Assembly (NCBI RefSeq): GCF_003344965.1
Contig: NZ_CP031194.1
Location: forward strand, 5,270,001 to 5,334,000
Length of the DNA stretch: 64,000 nucleotides
Direction of reading: 5' to 3'
Source of the DNA: Streptomyces paludis
GTDB taxonomy: Bacteria > Actinomycetota > Actinomycetes > Streptomycetales > Streptomycetaceae
In this document: positions 26,052 through 34,580 of the stretch, piece after piece
How the letters are laid out: each line of letters starts with the position of its first letter
Position numbering within the stretch: position 1 is the stretch's first letter
Notes under the pieces: model-generated
The model's database searches: none
Told to the model about the DNA's origin: nothing
Seen by the model: only the letters and a program-made list of their open reading frames with translations
Translations under genes and position numbers: made by a program

Positions 26052-26114
26052 ATGAGCCCGCAATCCTCACCGGCCGGGGTACCGGACCGTCGGCACACGG
26101 GGGCCGCGCGATGA
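26052..26114 (+). CDS. 20-codon mini-ORF coupled to the epimerase gene
   Basis: ATG at 26052 is preceded by AAGGAG, the best ribosome-binding site in this operon, and the 20-codon frame ends in the TGA of an ATGA overlap with the epimerase start. The peptide (MSPQSSPAGVPDRRHTGAAR) has no recognisable feature. It probably serves to deliver ribosomes to the epimerase start, which has no Shine-Dalgarno of its own. Confidence 0.5.
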   Translation: MSPQSSPAGVPDRRHTGAAR

Positions 26115-27109
26115 GGGTCCTCCTGCTCGGCGCCAACGGATTCCTCGGCCGCTTCGTGGCCGACCGGCTGCTCGCCGACCCCGCCGTGCACCTCACCGCG
26201 CTCGGCCGCGGCGACGACGCCGACGTACGGTTCGACCTCGCCGGCGGCAGCCCCGGAGCGCTCACCCGCTTCCTGGACGCCGTACACCCCGGCGTCGTCA
26301 TCAACTGCGCGGGCGCCACCCGGGGCGGCGCCCGCGAGCTGACCCGGCACAACACCGTCGCCGTCGCCACCGTCTGCGAGGCCCTGCGCCGCAGCGGCTG
26401 CGGCGCCCGGCTCGTCCAGCTCGGCTGCGCCTCCGAGTACGGGCCCTCCCCGCAGGGCTCGTCCACCGCCGAGGACGCCGTACCCCGCCCCGGCGGCCCG
26501 TACGGCGTGAGCAAGCTCGCCGCCTCCGAACTCGTGCTGGGCTCCGGGCTCGACGCCCTCGTCCTGCGGATCTTCTCCCCGGTCGGCCCCGGCACCCCCG
26601 CCGGCTCCCCGCTCGGCCGGCTCGCCGAGGCCATGCGCCGCGCCATGCAGGCCGGCGACGGCGAGCTGAAGCTCGGCGGCCTCGGCGTCCAGCGCGACTT
26701 CGTCGACGTCCGCGATGTGGCGCGCGCCGTGCACGCCGCCTCGCTCTCCGCCGCGCAGGGCATCGTCAACATCGGCACCGGACGCGCCGTCAAGCTCCGC
26801 GACGCCGCCGCCGTGCTGGCCAGGGTCGCGGGCTACGCCGGAGCGCTCCACGAGATCGATCTGCCGGGCGGTCAGGGCGGCCCCGGCGACCCCCGGCCGC
26901 TGCGCCCGGGCCACGCCGCCATCGGCCACCCCCGGGGCGAGCAGCCGGCCGAGCACCTGGGCGTCGGCCCCTTCCCGTACCCCGACGGCTGCGGCGGCTG
27001 GCAGCAGGCGGACGTACGCACCGCGCGCGACCGGCTGGGCTGGCGGCCCCGGATCAATCTGGAGGAGTCACTCGCCGATATCTGGATGGAGGCGGCGTGC
27101 CGTATCTGA
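26111..27109 (+). CDS. NAD-dependent epimerase/dehydratase (extended SDR)
   Basis: 332 residues. N-terminal Rossmann motif LLLGANGFLGRF (GxxGxxG), acidic block LGRGDDADVRFDLA, the NCAG strand end, and the catalytic YGVSK (Tyr-x3-Lys). QRDFVDVRDVARAV and IVNIGTGRAV are the usual substrate-domain motifs of sugar-nucleotide epimerases/dehydratases. In Pel loci a C4-epimerase supplies UDP-GalNAc, which is the inferred role here. The C-terminus is long, with a Gly/Pro-rich section. ATG at 26111 overlaps the mini-ORF; the next gene overlaps by 13 nt. Confidence 0.85.
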   Translation: MRVLLLGANGFLGRFVADRLLADPAVHLTALGRGDDADVRFDLAGGSPGALTRFLDAVHPGVVINCAGATRGGARELTRHNTVAVATVCEALRRSGCGARLVQLGCASEYGPSPQGSSTAEDAVPRPGGPYGVSKLAASELVLGSGLDALVLRIFSPVGPGTPAGSPLGRLAEAMRRAMQAGDGELKLGGLGVQRDFVDVRDVARAVHAASLSAAQGIVNIGTGRAVKLRDAAAVLARVAGYAGALHEIDLPGGQGGPGDPRPLRPGHAAIGHPRGEQPAEHLGVGPFPYPDGCGGWQQADVRTARDRLGWRPRINLEESLADIWMEAACRI

Positions 27110-27948
27110 CCAGCGCGGGCGGCCGGCTCCCCGCCACCGAGGGGAGCCGGCTCGGCTTCGGCGCGCCGGGGTACGCGCATCCGCTGCTCGCCCCGGTCGA
27201 GTGGGCCGAGCTGGCCCGTCCGGGCACCCCGCTGCACTGGGCCGTCCTCAATGTCGCGGGCGGCCCCGGCGACCGGCCCGACCCGGACTGCCTGACGGCG
27301 GCGGGCCGGCTCACCAACGCCGGGGCCCGGGTGCTCGGCCATCTCGACCTGGCGTACGGCGCCCGGCCGCTGCGCGAACTCGTCGCCGACGCGGGGCGCT
27401 TCCTCGACTGGTACCGCGTCGGCGGGTTCTTCCTCGACCGGTGCCCGGCGAGCCTCGCGGAACTCCCCGGCGTACGGCGCACGACGGCCGCCCTCGAAGC
27501 GCTGCTCGACAACGGCGGTGGCGGCGGCGCGTACGGCAGCGCCGCGTACGGCGCTTCTGCGGCGTACGCGGCGTACGACCGGCGCAATCGGTACGACGGC
27601 GGCTATCTCGTGCTGGGCCACGGCCGGCACCCGCACCCCGGCTACGCCAAGATCGCCGACCAGCTGGTCACCTTCTCCGGACCGTGGGCGGATTACCGCT
27701 GGTCACAGGCGGCCTCCTGGACGGCGGACTATCCGGCCGGACGCTTCGTCCATCTCGTCCACGGAGTGCCGCGCGGCCATCTGGAGGAGGCGATGCGGAT
27801 CGCCCGCTGGCAGGGCGCGGGCACGATCTTCTTCACCGACCGGACGGGTCAGCCCGACGGCCGGACGGCCTGGCACAGCCCCTTCGAGGGGCTGCCCGGC
27901 TACTGGGACGAGATCGTCTCGCGAGTCGGACCGGGTGTCTCGGAATGA
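27097..27948 (+). CDS. Spherulin-4-like (GH135/PelA-hydrolase-fold) protein
   Basis: 283 residues, no signal peptide. The TIM-barrel family pattern is clear: GAPGYAHPLLAP, HWAVLNVAGGPGD, ARVLGHLDLAYGARP, WYRVGGFFLDRCP, and TFSGPWADYRW. Spherulin-4 domains include fungal Sph3 and the hydrolase domain of PelA, which cleave galactosamine-containing polymers. As I recall the family, an acidic pair follows GIFLD (usually DE) and another Glu lies in the FE(G/N) strand; here these positions read DR and FS, so catalysis is doubtful. A Gly/Ala/Tyr-rich loop (GGGGGAYGSAAYGASAAYAA) is inserted. GTG at 27097 overlaps the epimerase. Confidence 0.75.
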   Translation: MPYLTSAGGRLPATEGSRLGFGAPGYAHPLLAPVEWAELARPGTPLHWAVLNVAGGPGDRPDPDCLTAAGRLTNAGARVLGHLDLAYGARPLRELVADAGRFLDWYRVGGFFLDRCPASLAELPGVRRTTAALEALLDNGGGGGAYGSAAYGASAAYAAYDRRNRYDGGYLVLGHGRHPHPGYAKIADQLVTFSGPWADYRWSQAASWTADYPAGRFVHLVHGVPRGHLEEAMRIARWQGAGTIFFTDRTGQPDGRTAWHSPFEGLPGYWDEIVSRVGPGVSE

Positions 27949-28020
27949 GAAGGGCCGTGGCAGTGTTACAGGGAGAACATCCGTATTGAATGACCGACCA
28001 ACCCCCTTGTTGAGGTCTCT

Positions 28021-29199
28021 GTGTCGTTGCCACCCCTGGTCGAGCCCGCTGCCGAGCTGACCGTCGACGAGGTCCGCAGGTACTCCCGTCATCTGATCAT
28101 CCCGGACGTCGGGATGGACGGTCAGAAGCGGCTGAAGAACGCGAAGGTGCTGTGTGTGGGCGCCGGGGGCCTCGGCTCCCCGGCACTGATGTACCTGGCC
28201 GCGGCCGGTGTCGGCACCCTCGGCATCGTGGAGTTCGACGAGGTCGACGAGTCGAACCTGCAACGCCAGATCATCCACAGCCAGGCCGACATCGGCCGGT
28301 CGAAGGCGGCGTCCGCGCGGGACTCCGTCCTCGGCATCAACCCGTACGTGAACGTGATCCTGCACGAAGAGCGGCTTGAGGCCGAGAACGTGATGGAGAT
28401 CTTCGCGCAGTACGACCTGATCGTGGACGGCACGGACAACTTCGCCACCCGCTATCTGGTCAACGACGCCTGTGTGCTGCTGGACAAGCCGTACGTCTGG
28501 GGCTCCATCTACCGGTTCGACGGCCAGGCCAGCGTGTTCTGGTCCGAGCACGGCCCCTGCTACCGCTGCCTCTACCCGGAGCCCCCGCCGCCCGGCATGG
28601 TCCCCTCCTGCGCCGAGGGCGGCGTCCTGGGCGTGCTCTGCGCGTCCATCGGCTCCATCCAGGTCACCGAGGCGATCAAACTGCTGGCGGGCATCGGCGA
28701 CCCGCTGGTCGGCCGGCTGATGATCTACGACGCCCTGGAGATGCAGTACCGCCAGGTCAAGGTCCGCAAGGACCCCGACTGCGCGGTCTGCGGCCCGAAC
28801 GCGACCGTCACCGAGCTGATCGACTACGAGGCGTTCTGCGGTGTCGTGTCCGAGGAGGCCCAGGAGGCGGCGGCCGGGTCGACGATCACTCCCAAGCAGC
28901 TCAAGGAGTGGATCGACGACGGCGAGAACATCGAGATCATCGATGTCCGGGAGCCCAACGAGTACGAGATCGTCTCCATCCCGGGCGCCAAGCTGATCCC
29001 GAAGAACGAGTTCCTGATGGGCACCGCCCTGGCGGCCCTGCCGCAGGACAAGAAGATCGTCCTGCACTGCAAGACGGGCGTCCGCAGCGCGGAGGTCCTC
29101 GCCGTGCTCAAGTCGGCGGGCTTCTCCGACGCGGTGCACGTCGGCGGCGGCGTGATCGGCTGGGTCAACCAGATCGAGCCGAGCAAGCCGGTCTACTAG
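28021..29199 (+). CDS. moeZ: MoeZ adenylyltransferase/sulfurtransferase
   Basis: 392 residues in two parts. The N-terminal ThiF/E1-like domain has VGAGGLGSPAL for ATP, the R-finger region NLQRQIIH, and a zinc site Cys180-Cys183/Cys254-Cys257. The C-terminal rhodanese domain has the persulphide Cys350 in HCKTGVRS. MoeZ activates the C-terminus of ubiquitin-like sulphur carriers (MoaD, CysO and others) by adenylation and then thiocarboxylates them, serving molybdopterin, cysteine and thioamide or siderophore pathways. In actinomycetes one copy can serve several carriers. GTG at 28021 follows GAGG. moaE lies 32 kb downstream. Confidence 0.93.
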   Translation: MSLPPLVEPAAELTVDEVRRYSRHLIIPDVGMDGQKRLKNAKVLCVGAGGLGSPALMYLAAAGVGTLGIVEFDEVDESNLQRQIIHSQADIGRSKAASARDSVLGINPYVNVILHEERLEAENVMEIFAQYDLIVDGTDNFATRYLVNDACVLLDKPYVWGSIYRFDGQASVFWSEHGPCYRCLYPEPPPPGMVPSCAEGGVLGVLCASIGSIQVTEAIKLLAGIGDPLVGRLMIYDALEMQYRQVKVRKDPDCAVCGPNATVTELIDYEAFCGVVSEEAQEAAAGSTITPKQLKEWIDDGENIEIIDVREPNEYEIVSIPGAKLIPKNEFLMGTALAALPQDKKIVLHCKTGVRSAEVLAVLKSAGFSDAVHVGGGVIGWVNQIEPSKPVY

Positions 29200-29207
29200 A
29201 CCGCGAC

Positions 29208-29257
29208 ACACGACGAAGGGGCCGGCCGTATCCGTACGGCCGGCCCCTTCGTCGTGT
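29208..29257. terminator. Bidirectional terminator with 23-bp perfect stem
   Basis: 29208-29230 pairs without mismatch with 29235-29257 around a 4-nt loop. It separates moeZ from the convergent S33 peptidase gene and is the strongest hairpin found in the window. Confidence 0.9.
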
Positions 29258-29268
29258 CACCGCTGCCG

Positions 29269-30909
29269 TCAGTCGCAGACCGTCCCCGCCGCCGGGACCT
29301 TCCCGTTCAGCAGATAGTCGTTGACGGCGCTCTGCACACATGGGTCCCCGCTGTCGTACGAGCCGTGCCCCTGGCCGTGGTACGTGACCTCCACGCCGAC
29401 GCCCTTGCCCAGCGCGTTCACCATCGCCCGCGCGCCCGCGTACGGCGTCGCCGGGTCACCGGTGTTGCCGATGACGACGATCGGGGCCGCGCCCGGCGCG
29501 TGGACGTCCGGGTGCGTCCACTCGCCCGCCACCGGCCACTTGGAGCAGCTCATCAGCCCCCAGCCGAGGAAGTTCCCGAAGACGGGCGACGCCGCCCGGA
29601 ACTCGGGCAGCTTCGCCTTCGTCTGCGCCAGGGTGTAACGCTCCTTGGAGTCGGCGCAGTTGACCGCCGCGTTGGCCGCCTGGATGTTGCTGTACTTCCC
29701 GTACTGGTCGCGTCCGTTCATCGAGTCCGAGAGCGCCAGCAGCAGCGCGCCGCTGCCGCCGTCCGCCTCGTCGAGCCCCTGCTCCAGATACGGCCAGAAC
29801 TCCTTCGAGTACAGCGCCTGGGCGATGCCGTTGGTGGCCTGCGTCCGCGTCAGCCGCCGGTCGCCGATGCCCGCGATCGGCTGCTTGCCGATCCGGTCGA
29901 GCAGCTTGATGATGAACGACTCGATCTCCTTCGGCGTCGTACCGGGCAGCTTGCAGGAGCCCGCGCGGGCGACGCAGTCCTTCTCGAAGTTGGTCAGGGC
30001 GAGCTGGAAGCCCTTCGCCTGGCCGAGCGAGCCCTGTTCGGAGTCCTGCGTCGGATCGACCACGGCGTCGAAGACCGCCCGGCCGACGGACTTCGGGTAC
30101 AGGTGCGCGTAGACGCCGCCGAGTTCGGTGCCGTACGAGATCCCGAAGTAGTGCATCTTCTTGTCGCCGAGGACCTGGCGCATCAGCTCCATGTCGCGCG
30201 CCGCGTTGGTCGTCCCGACGTACGGCAGCACCTTGCCGGAGTTCTTCTCGCAGGCCGCCGCGAAGTCCGCGAGCCCCTTGACGAAGGTCTTCTCGGCGGC
30301 CGGGGTGGCCGGGCTGCCGTCCTGGGCGAAGTACGCGTCGAGCTGCCGGTCGTTCTCGCAGTGGATGCCCGCGCTGCGGCCGACCCCGCGCGGGTCGAAG
30401 CTGACCAGGTCGTAACGGGCCCGGAGCTTCTCGTAGTCGCTCGCGAAGGCCGGCAGCCCGGTGATGCCGGAGCCGCCGGGCCCGCCGAAGTTGAAGATGA
30501 GCGAGCCGATCCGCCGCTTGGTGTCGCGCGCCTTCGCCCGGATGAGGGCCAGCTCGATGGTGTCGCCGCGTGGCTTCGCGTAGTCGAGCGGCACCTTCAT
30601 GGTGGCGCACTCCCACTGGGTCCCGCCGGGCAGCGGGGACGGGGACGGGCCGCCGCCCTCCGAGGCCGACGGCGCCGGACACGCCTTCCAGCCGAGCCGC
30701 TGGGACACGAGGTTCCCGGGCAGCTCCGAGGGCCGGGCGGCAGCGGCGGGGGAGTTCGCCCGTACGGGGGCGCCGGTGGTCCCGGTCTGCCCGGAGGCCC
30801 CGGTGGTCCCGGAGCCGGATCCCGTGCTGTCGGAGCAGCCGGCGGCGGCCAGCAGTGCGGCGGCGGTGACGGCGAGCGCCGTGCCGCGCCTGGCGGAGGA
30901 GGTTGGCAT
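29269..30909 (-). CDS. Secreted S33-family peptidase lipoprotein (SlpD/tripeptidyl-aminopeptidase type)
   Basis: 546 residues. Lipoprotein signal with lipobox AAAGC (Cys25) and a Ser/Gly/Thr-rich linker to residue ~65. The hydrolase domain has FNFGGPGGSG (oxyanion), FDPRGVGRS, the nucleophile in GISYGTELG (Ser258), the acid in GNTGDPATPY and the base in GQGHGSY. The C-terminal TAP-like domain has several Cys. These enzymes remove tripeptides or dipeptides from N-termini outside the cell in Streptomyces. ATG at 30907-30909; no Shine-Dalgarno, but CACGAT lies 6 nt upstream. Confidence 0.88.
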   Translation of the reverse strand: MPTSSARRGTALAVTAAALLAAAGCSDSTGSGSGTTGASGQTGTTGAPVRANSPAAAARPSELPGNLVSQRLGWKACPAPSASEGGGPSPSPLPGGTQWECATMKVPLDYAKPRGDTIELALIRAKARDTKRRIGSLIFNFGGPGGSGITGLPAFASDYEKLRARYDLVSFDPRGVGRSAGIHCENDRQLDAYFAQDGSPATPAAEKTFVKGLADFAAACEKNSGKVLPYVGTTNAARDMELMRQVLGDKKMHYFGISYGTELGGVYAHLYPKSVGRAVFDAVVDPTQDSEQGSLGQAKGFQLALTNFEKDCVARAGSCKLPGTTPKEIESFIIKLLDRIGKQPIAGIGDRRLTRTQATNGIAQALYSKEFWPYLEQGLDEADGGSGALLLALSDSMNGRDQYGKYSNIQAANAAVNCADSKERYTLAQTKAKLPEFRAASPVFGNFLGWGLMSCSKWPVAGEWTHPDVHAPGAAPIVVIGNTGDPATPYAGARAMVNALGKGVGVEVTYHGQGHGSYDSGDPCVQSAVNDYLLNGKVPAAGTVCD

Positions 30910-31025
30910 GGATCCATCGTGCGCCCGGCGGGTGGGGGCCGCGCGGGGCCGCGGTCCATGCGGGTGGCGGAGCGGCCTTGCGCCCCCGGAGACGGCCCCC
31001 GGAGACGGCCCGCCGGGAGACCTTG

Positions 31026-31142
31026 CCTCGGGACCTGGCGGGCTACGGTGACCGCTCCTCGGACCCCGGCGGGTCACGGAGCCGCCCTCGGACCCCGGCG
31101 GGTTACGGAGCCGCCCTCGGTCCCCGGCGGGCTACAGGGCTC
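31026..31142. repeat. 29-31 bp tandem repeat, four copies
   Basis: CCTCGG-led units start at 31026, 31057, 31086 and 31115, each ending in GGCGGG(T/C)(T/C)AC. The last copy runs over the stop codon of the flippase-like gene. Confidence 0.75.
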
Positions 31143-33957
31143 CCTTACGGGTGAGATGCGAGAAGCTCAGCCACCCCGGCAGCACCGGCAGCCACAGCGT
31201 CAGCAGCCGGTAGAGCAGCACCGCCGGCGCCGCGACCTCCTTCGGCAGCCCGACCGCGAGCAGACCCAGCGTCAGCGCGCCCTCGACCGCGCCCACCCCG
31301 CCCGGTGTCGGCGCCGCCGAGCCCAGGGCGTTGCCCGCGAGGAAGACCACCGCGATGCTCGCGTAGCTGAGCTGCTGGTTGCCGTTGTCGAACGCCCGGA
31401 TCGAGGCGTCCAGACACATCACGAACACGCCCGTCAGCAGCAGCATCCCGCCGATGCCCGTGACCAGCTTCATCGGCCGCTGGAGCACATCGAGCATGCG
31501 CGGCACCACCCCGGCGAACAGCGACCGCAGCCGGGTCGCCACGAACTTCCGCAGGAACGGGATCGCCGTCACGACCAGGACCAGCACGGCGACCGTCAGC
31601 AGCCCCGCGATCACGGTCCTCGACGGGGTCAGCGACGCCGTCTTCTCCGTACCGGTGAGATAGCCGAAGGACAGCAGCAGCAGGATGTGCGCGCCGAGCC
31701 CGAAGAGCTGCGACGCGCCGACGCTCGCCACGGCCAGCCCCGGCCGTACCCCCGAGCGCTGGAGGAAGCGCGTGTTCAGCGCCACCCCGCCGACCGCCGC
31801 CGGGGCGACGATCTTGACGAAGGACCCGGCGACCTGTGCCATCACCGTCCGTCCGAACGGCACCCGCTCCGGGACGAAGCCGAGCAGGCTCATCGCCGCC
31901 GCGACATAGCTGAGCGCCGAGAACGCCAGCGCCGCCAGCACCCAGCCCCAGTGCGCGTCGCTGACGACCGTGCCGAAGTCCACCTGCGTGATCTGCGTCA
32001 GCAGGAAGTACGCGGCGACGGCCCCGGCGATAAAGCTGAAGAGCGTACGGGGCTTGATCCGCTCCAGCCGTACGGGCTCGACCGGCGCCTGTGGCCGGAT
32101 CAGCAGCACCTGACGGCGCATCTGTGAGAGCAGATCCTCCTCGCGCGCCTCGTCGAGCGCGTCGTCTATGGCCCGCTTCTCCGCCTGCTTCTCCGCGCGC
32201 AGCGACTTGCGCGCGGCCTTGCGGGCGCGGTCGCCGTCCGCCGCGAGGACGTCCGCGTCCCCCATCCGGGCGCGCTTGTTCGCCTCGGACGCCTGGAGCA
32301 CCGCCTCGCGCTCGCGCTGCGAGCGCTCGCGGGCCAGCCGGCGCAGCGTCGCGCGCGTGGAGCGGCTCAGCGCGATCGGCTGGAGCAGCGGCAGCGCGTC
32401 GGCGATGGCGTCGGGGCCAAGCACCTCGACCGCCGCCGCGACCGAGCGCTCGGCGCCCACCCGCAGCCCCATCGTCGTGAGCATCTGGGCGGTGTCCATC
32501 CGCAGCACCAGATCGCCCGCGGCGATCTCGCCGCCGCGCAGCTCGGTCAGGATCACCTTGCCCGTACGGTCGACCACCAACGCGTCCCCGGTGAGGCTGC
32601 GGTGCGCGATCCGCCGCGACTGGAGCGCCTTGACCTGGCGCCAGGCGCTCCGGATCAGATCGTCGGTGATCTCCTCGTCCGGCAGGGAGTCCAGCGACCG
32701 GGCGCCGAGGTGCTCGTACACGAGCATGACGGCGTCGGGGCCCAGCTCGGAGGTGGCGATCAGCTTGGGGGCGTTGGCGCCGGCGGCGATGGCCGCGTAC
32801 GCCAGGAGGGCCTCCTGTTCGAGGGCCTGGCGCAGGGAGGGGAGGGATCTTCGGGTGGTGATGGAGCGCAGCGTCAGCCGGCGCCAGAACCGGTAGTAGA
32901 AGCCGTGGGCCTGCTGTTCGCGGTCGACGACCGTGACATCGAGCGGCGGGCCGTCCTCCAGGGTGACCAGATAGCGGCGCCCCCGGTCGCCCTGCTCGGT
33001 GCTGTCGTCGGTCTCCTCGGCGCGCATCGCGCTGACCGGGCGGAAGCCGACATGGCGCAGACCCGCCATCAGGTTCTGCCCGGTGGGCCGTACGTTGGGC
33101 GAGCCGACCGTGTAGAGCGTGCCGTACGCGACGGTCCAGCCGATCAGTACGGTCAGCGCGATCGAGAACGGCGTGGTGTATCCGGCCACCAGCATCGCGA
33201 AGGCGTCGAGCAGCAGCACCACCCAGAGCACCACGCGCCAGCGGGGTCTGCGGGCCATCCCCACGGCCGTCATATAGGCGATGACGGGCGCGAGATAGCC
33301 GTGGACGGGATCGGTGATCCCGGCGCCGCCGAGCTGGGGCCGGGTCAGCGCCTCCTGGATGGAGTCCGGGGCGGCCCGGGTGACCCAGAGGTCGGTGGCG
33401 AGCGTGACGCCGTGCGCGAGGACGGCGGCGAGCACTCCGTCCGCGATGCGCAGCCCGTCGCGCTTGATCAGCCGCTCGATCGCGAACGCGACCGGCACGA
33501 GCAGCACGGCGATGCTGGAGACCAGGCCGGCCAGCTTCACGATCAGGTCGGGGGCCTGCCCGGTGCCCTTGCTGATGTCCTGTTCGAGCCCGGAGGTGGT
33601 GCCGAGGGCGAAGGCGGAGAGGCCGAGGACGAGCGCGATGGCGAGGACGCCGATGAGCAGGCGCAGCAGGTCGGAGGGGCGGTGGACACGGGCGGCGAGC
33701 AGCGGCTCGTCACCGGAGACCCGCTCGGCGCGCGGCGCGCCGTCGTCGGCGGGGGTCGCGCCGTCATCCGTCGGGGAGGCGGGGGAGGCGGGGGTCGCGA
33801 CGCCGTCCGCGCGGGGCACGCCGTCATCCGCCCGGGTCGCGCCGGCGAACGCTTCGTCGCCGTCGGGACGCGACTCGTCGCCGGAGGTACCCGCTGCCTC
33901 GGAAGGCTGCACGGCCCGCCCCTTCGCCGAATCGGTCTCTTCTTGATCTCGTATCAC
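31132..33957 (-). CDS. Flippase-like (LPG synthase TM) protein with embedded pseudokinase
   Basis: 941 residues. Residues 1-90 are disordered, acidic and Ala/Asp-rich. Several membrane helices follow (about 95-310). A kinase-like lobe occupies about 340-560, but the catalytic loop reads AHRSLTGDALVVD instead of HRDLxxxN and the metal-binding triad reads ELRGG instead of DFG, so it should be inactive. A charged coiled-coil (SQREREAVLQASEANKRARM onward) leads to a C-terminal lysylphosphatidylglycerol-synthase membrane domain with FVKIVAPAAVGGVALNTRFLQ and GNALGSAAPTPGGVGAVEG. That domain flips lipids or lipid-linked sugars in related proteins. GTG start at 33955-33957 with a weak ribosome site. 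Confidence 0.8.
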   Translation of the reverse strand: MIRDQEETDSAKGRAVQPSEAAGTSGDESRPDGDEAFAGATRADDGVPRADGVATPASPASPTDDGATPADDGAPRAERVSGDEPLLAARVHRPSDLLRLLIGVLAIALVLGLSAFALGTTSGLEQDISKGTGQAPDLIVKLAGLVSSIAVLLVPVAFAIERLIKRDGLRIADGVLAAVLAHGVTLATDLWVTRAAPDSIQEALTRPQLGGAGITDPVHGYLAPVIAYMTAVGMARRPRWRVVLWVVLLLDAFAMLVAGYTTPFSIALTVLIGWTVAYGTLYTVGSPNVRPTGQNLMAGLRHVGFRPVSAMRAEETDDSTEQGDRGRRYLVTLEDGPPLDVTVVDREQQAHGFYYRFWRRLTLRSITTRRSLPSLRQALEQEALLAYAAIAAGANAPKLIATSELGPDAVMLVYEHLGARSLDSLPDEEITDDLIRSAWRQVKALQSRRIAHRSLTGDALVVDRTGKVILTELRGGEIAAGDLVLRMDTAQMLTTMGLRVGAERSVAAAVEVLGPDAIADALPLLQPIALSRSTRATLRRLARERSQREREAVLQASEANKRARMGDADVLAADGDRARKAARKSLRAEKQAEKRAIDDALDEAREEDLLSQMRRQVLLIRPQAPVEPVRLERIKPRTLFSFIAGAVAAYFLLTQITQVDFGTVVSDAHWGWVLAALAFSALSYVAAAMSLLGFVPERVPFGRTVMAQVAGSFVKIVAPAAVGGVALNTRFLQRSGVRPGLAVASVGASQLFGLGAHILLLLSFGYLTGTEKTASLTPSRTVIAGLLTVAVLVLVVTAIPFLRKFVATRLRSLFAGVVPRMLDVLQRPMKLVTGIGGMLLLTGVFVMCLDASIRAFDNGNQQLSYASIAVVFLAGNALGSAAPTPGGVGAVEGALTLGLLAVGLPKEVAAPAVLLYRLLTLWLPVLPGWLSFSHLTRKGAL

Positions 33958-34151
33958 CAGTCACCGCCCGCACGATGGTGGCACGAGCGGATGACAGACG
34001 GGGGCATCAGGGTGCAATGCGGGGGCATCGGGCGCGCGAGTTGCGGCCCTTTGCGTACGTACGTACACAGGGTGACGGCGCGGAAACGCTCCGGCGCCGT
34101 GTTCCGGCGGGGGCCCGCGGGGTGTCGGTGGTGTGCGGCAGGATGGGACGG

Positions 34152-34580
34152 ATGACGAACGACGAGTCCGACGCGCCGGCGCTGCCCGTGTACGCGGAAC
34201 GCGTGCTGGAGGTCGCCGAGCTGATCCCGCCCGGAAGAGTGATGACGTACGGCGATGTCGCGGAGTGGCTCGGCGACGGCGGGCCGCGCCAGGTGGGCCG
34301 GGCCATGGCCCTCTACGGCGGCGCGGTGCCGTGGTGGCGCGTGGTGCGGTCCGACGGCGCGTTCCTGCCCGGCCACGAACTGCGCGCGCTGGACCACTAC
34401 CGCGAGGAGGGCACCCCGCTGCGCGCGGCCGGCCGGGCGGCGGAGGGGCATCTGCCGCGGCTGGACATGAAGCGGGCGCGGTGGGACGGCGGCGGTACGG
34501 ACGGCACCGTTACGGGCGACAGCGGTACGGACGGTACCGACCTGGGCGGCACCGACTTGGGCGAAAAGGCTCACATATGA
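34152..34580 (+). CDS. Alkyltransferase-like protein (ATL, MGMT family)
   Basis: 142 residues with the MGMT DNA-binding domain: LIPPGRVMTYGDVAEWLG (recognition helix region), GPRQVGRAMA and the active-site loop. The loop reads VPWWRVVRSDG where methyltransferases have PCHRVV, so the alkyl-accepting Cys is replaced by Trp. ATL proteins of this kind bind O6-alkylguanine, flip it and hand the lesion to nucleotide excision repair rather than repairing it. The C-terminus is a low-complexity Gly/Thr/Asp tail. ATG at 34152 (an ATG 9 nt upstream is in frame). It lies directly upstream of the adnAB recombination genes. Confidence 0.82.
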   Translation: MTNDESDAPALPVYAERVLEVAELIPPGRVMTYGDVAEWLGDGGPRQVGRAMALYGGAVPWWRVVRSDGAFLPGHELRALDHYREEGTPLRAAGRAAEGHLPRLDMKRARWDGGGTDGTVTGDSGTDGTDLGGTDLGEKAHI

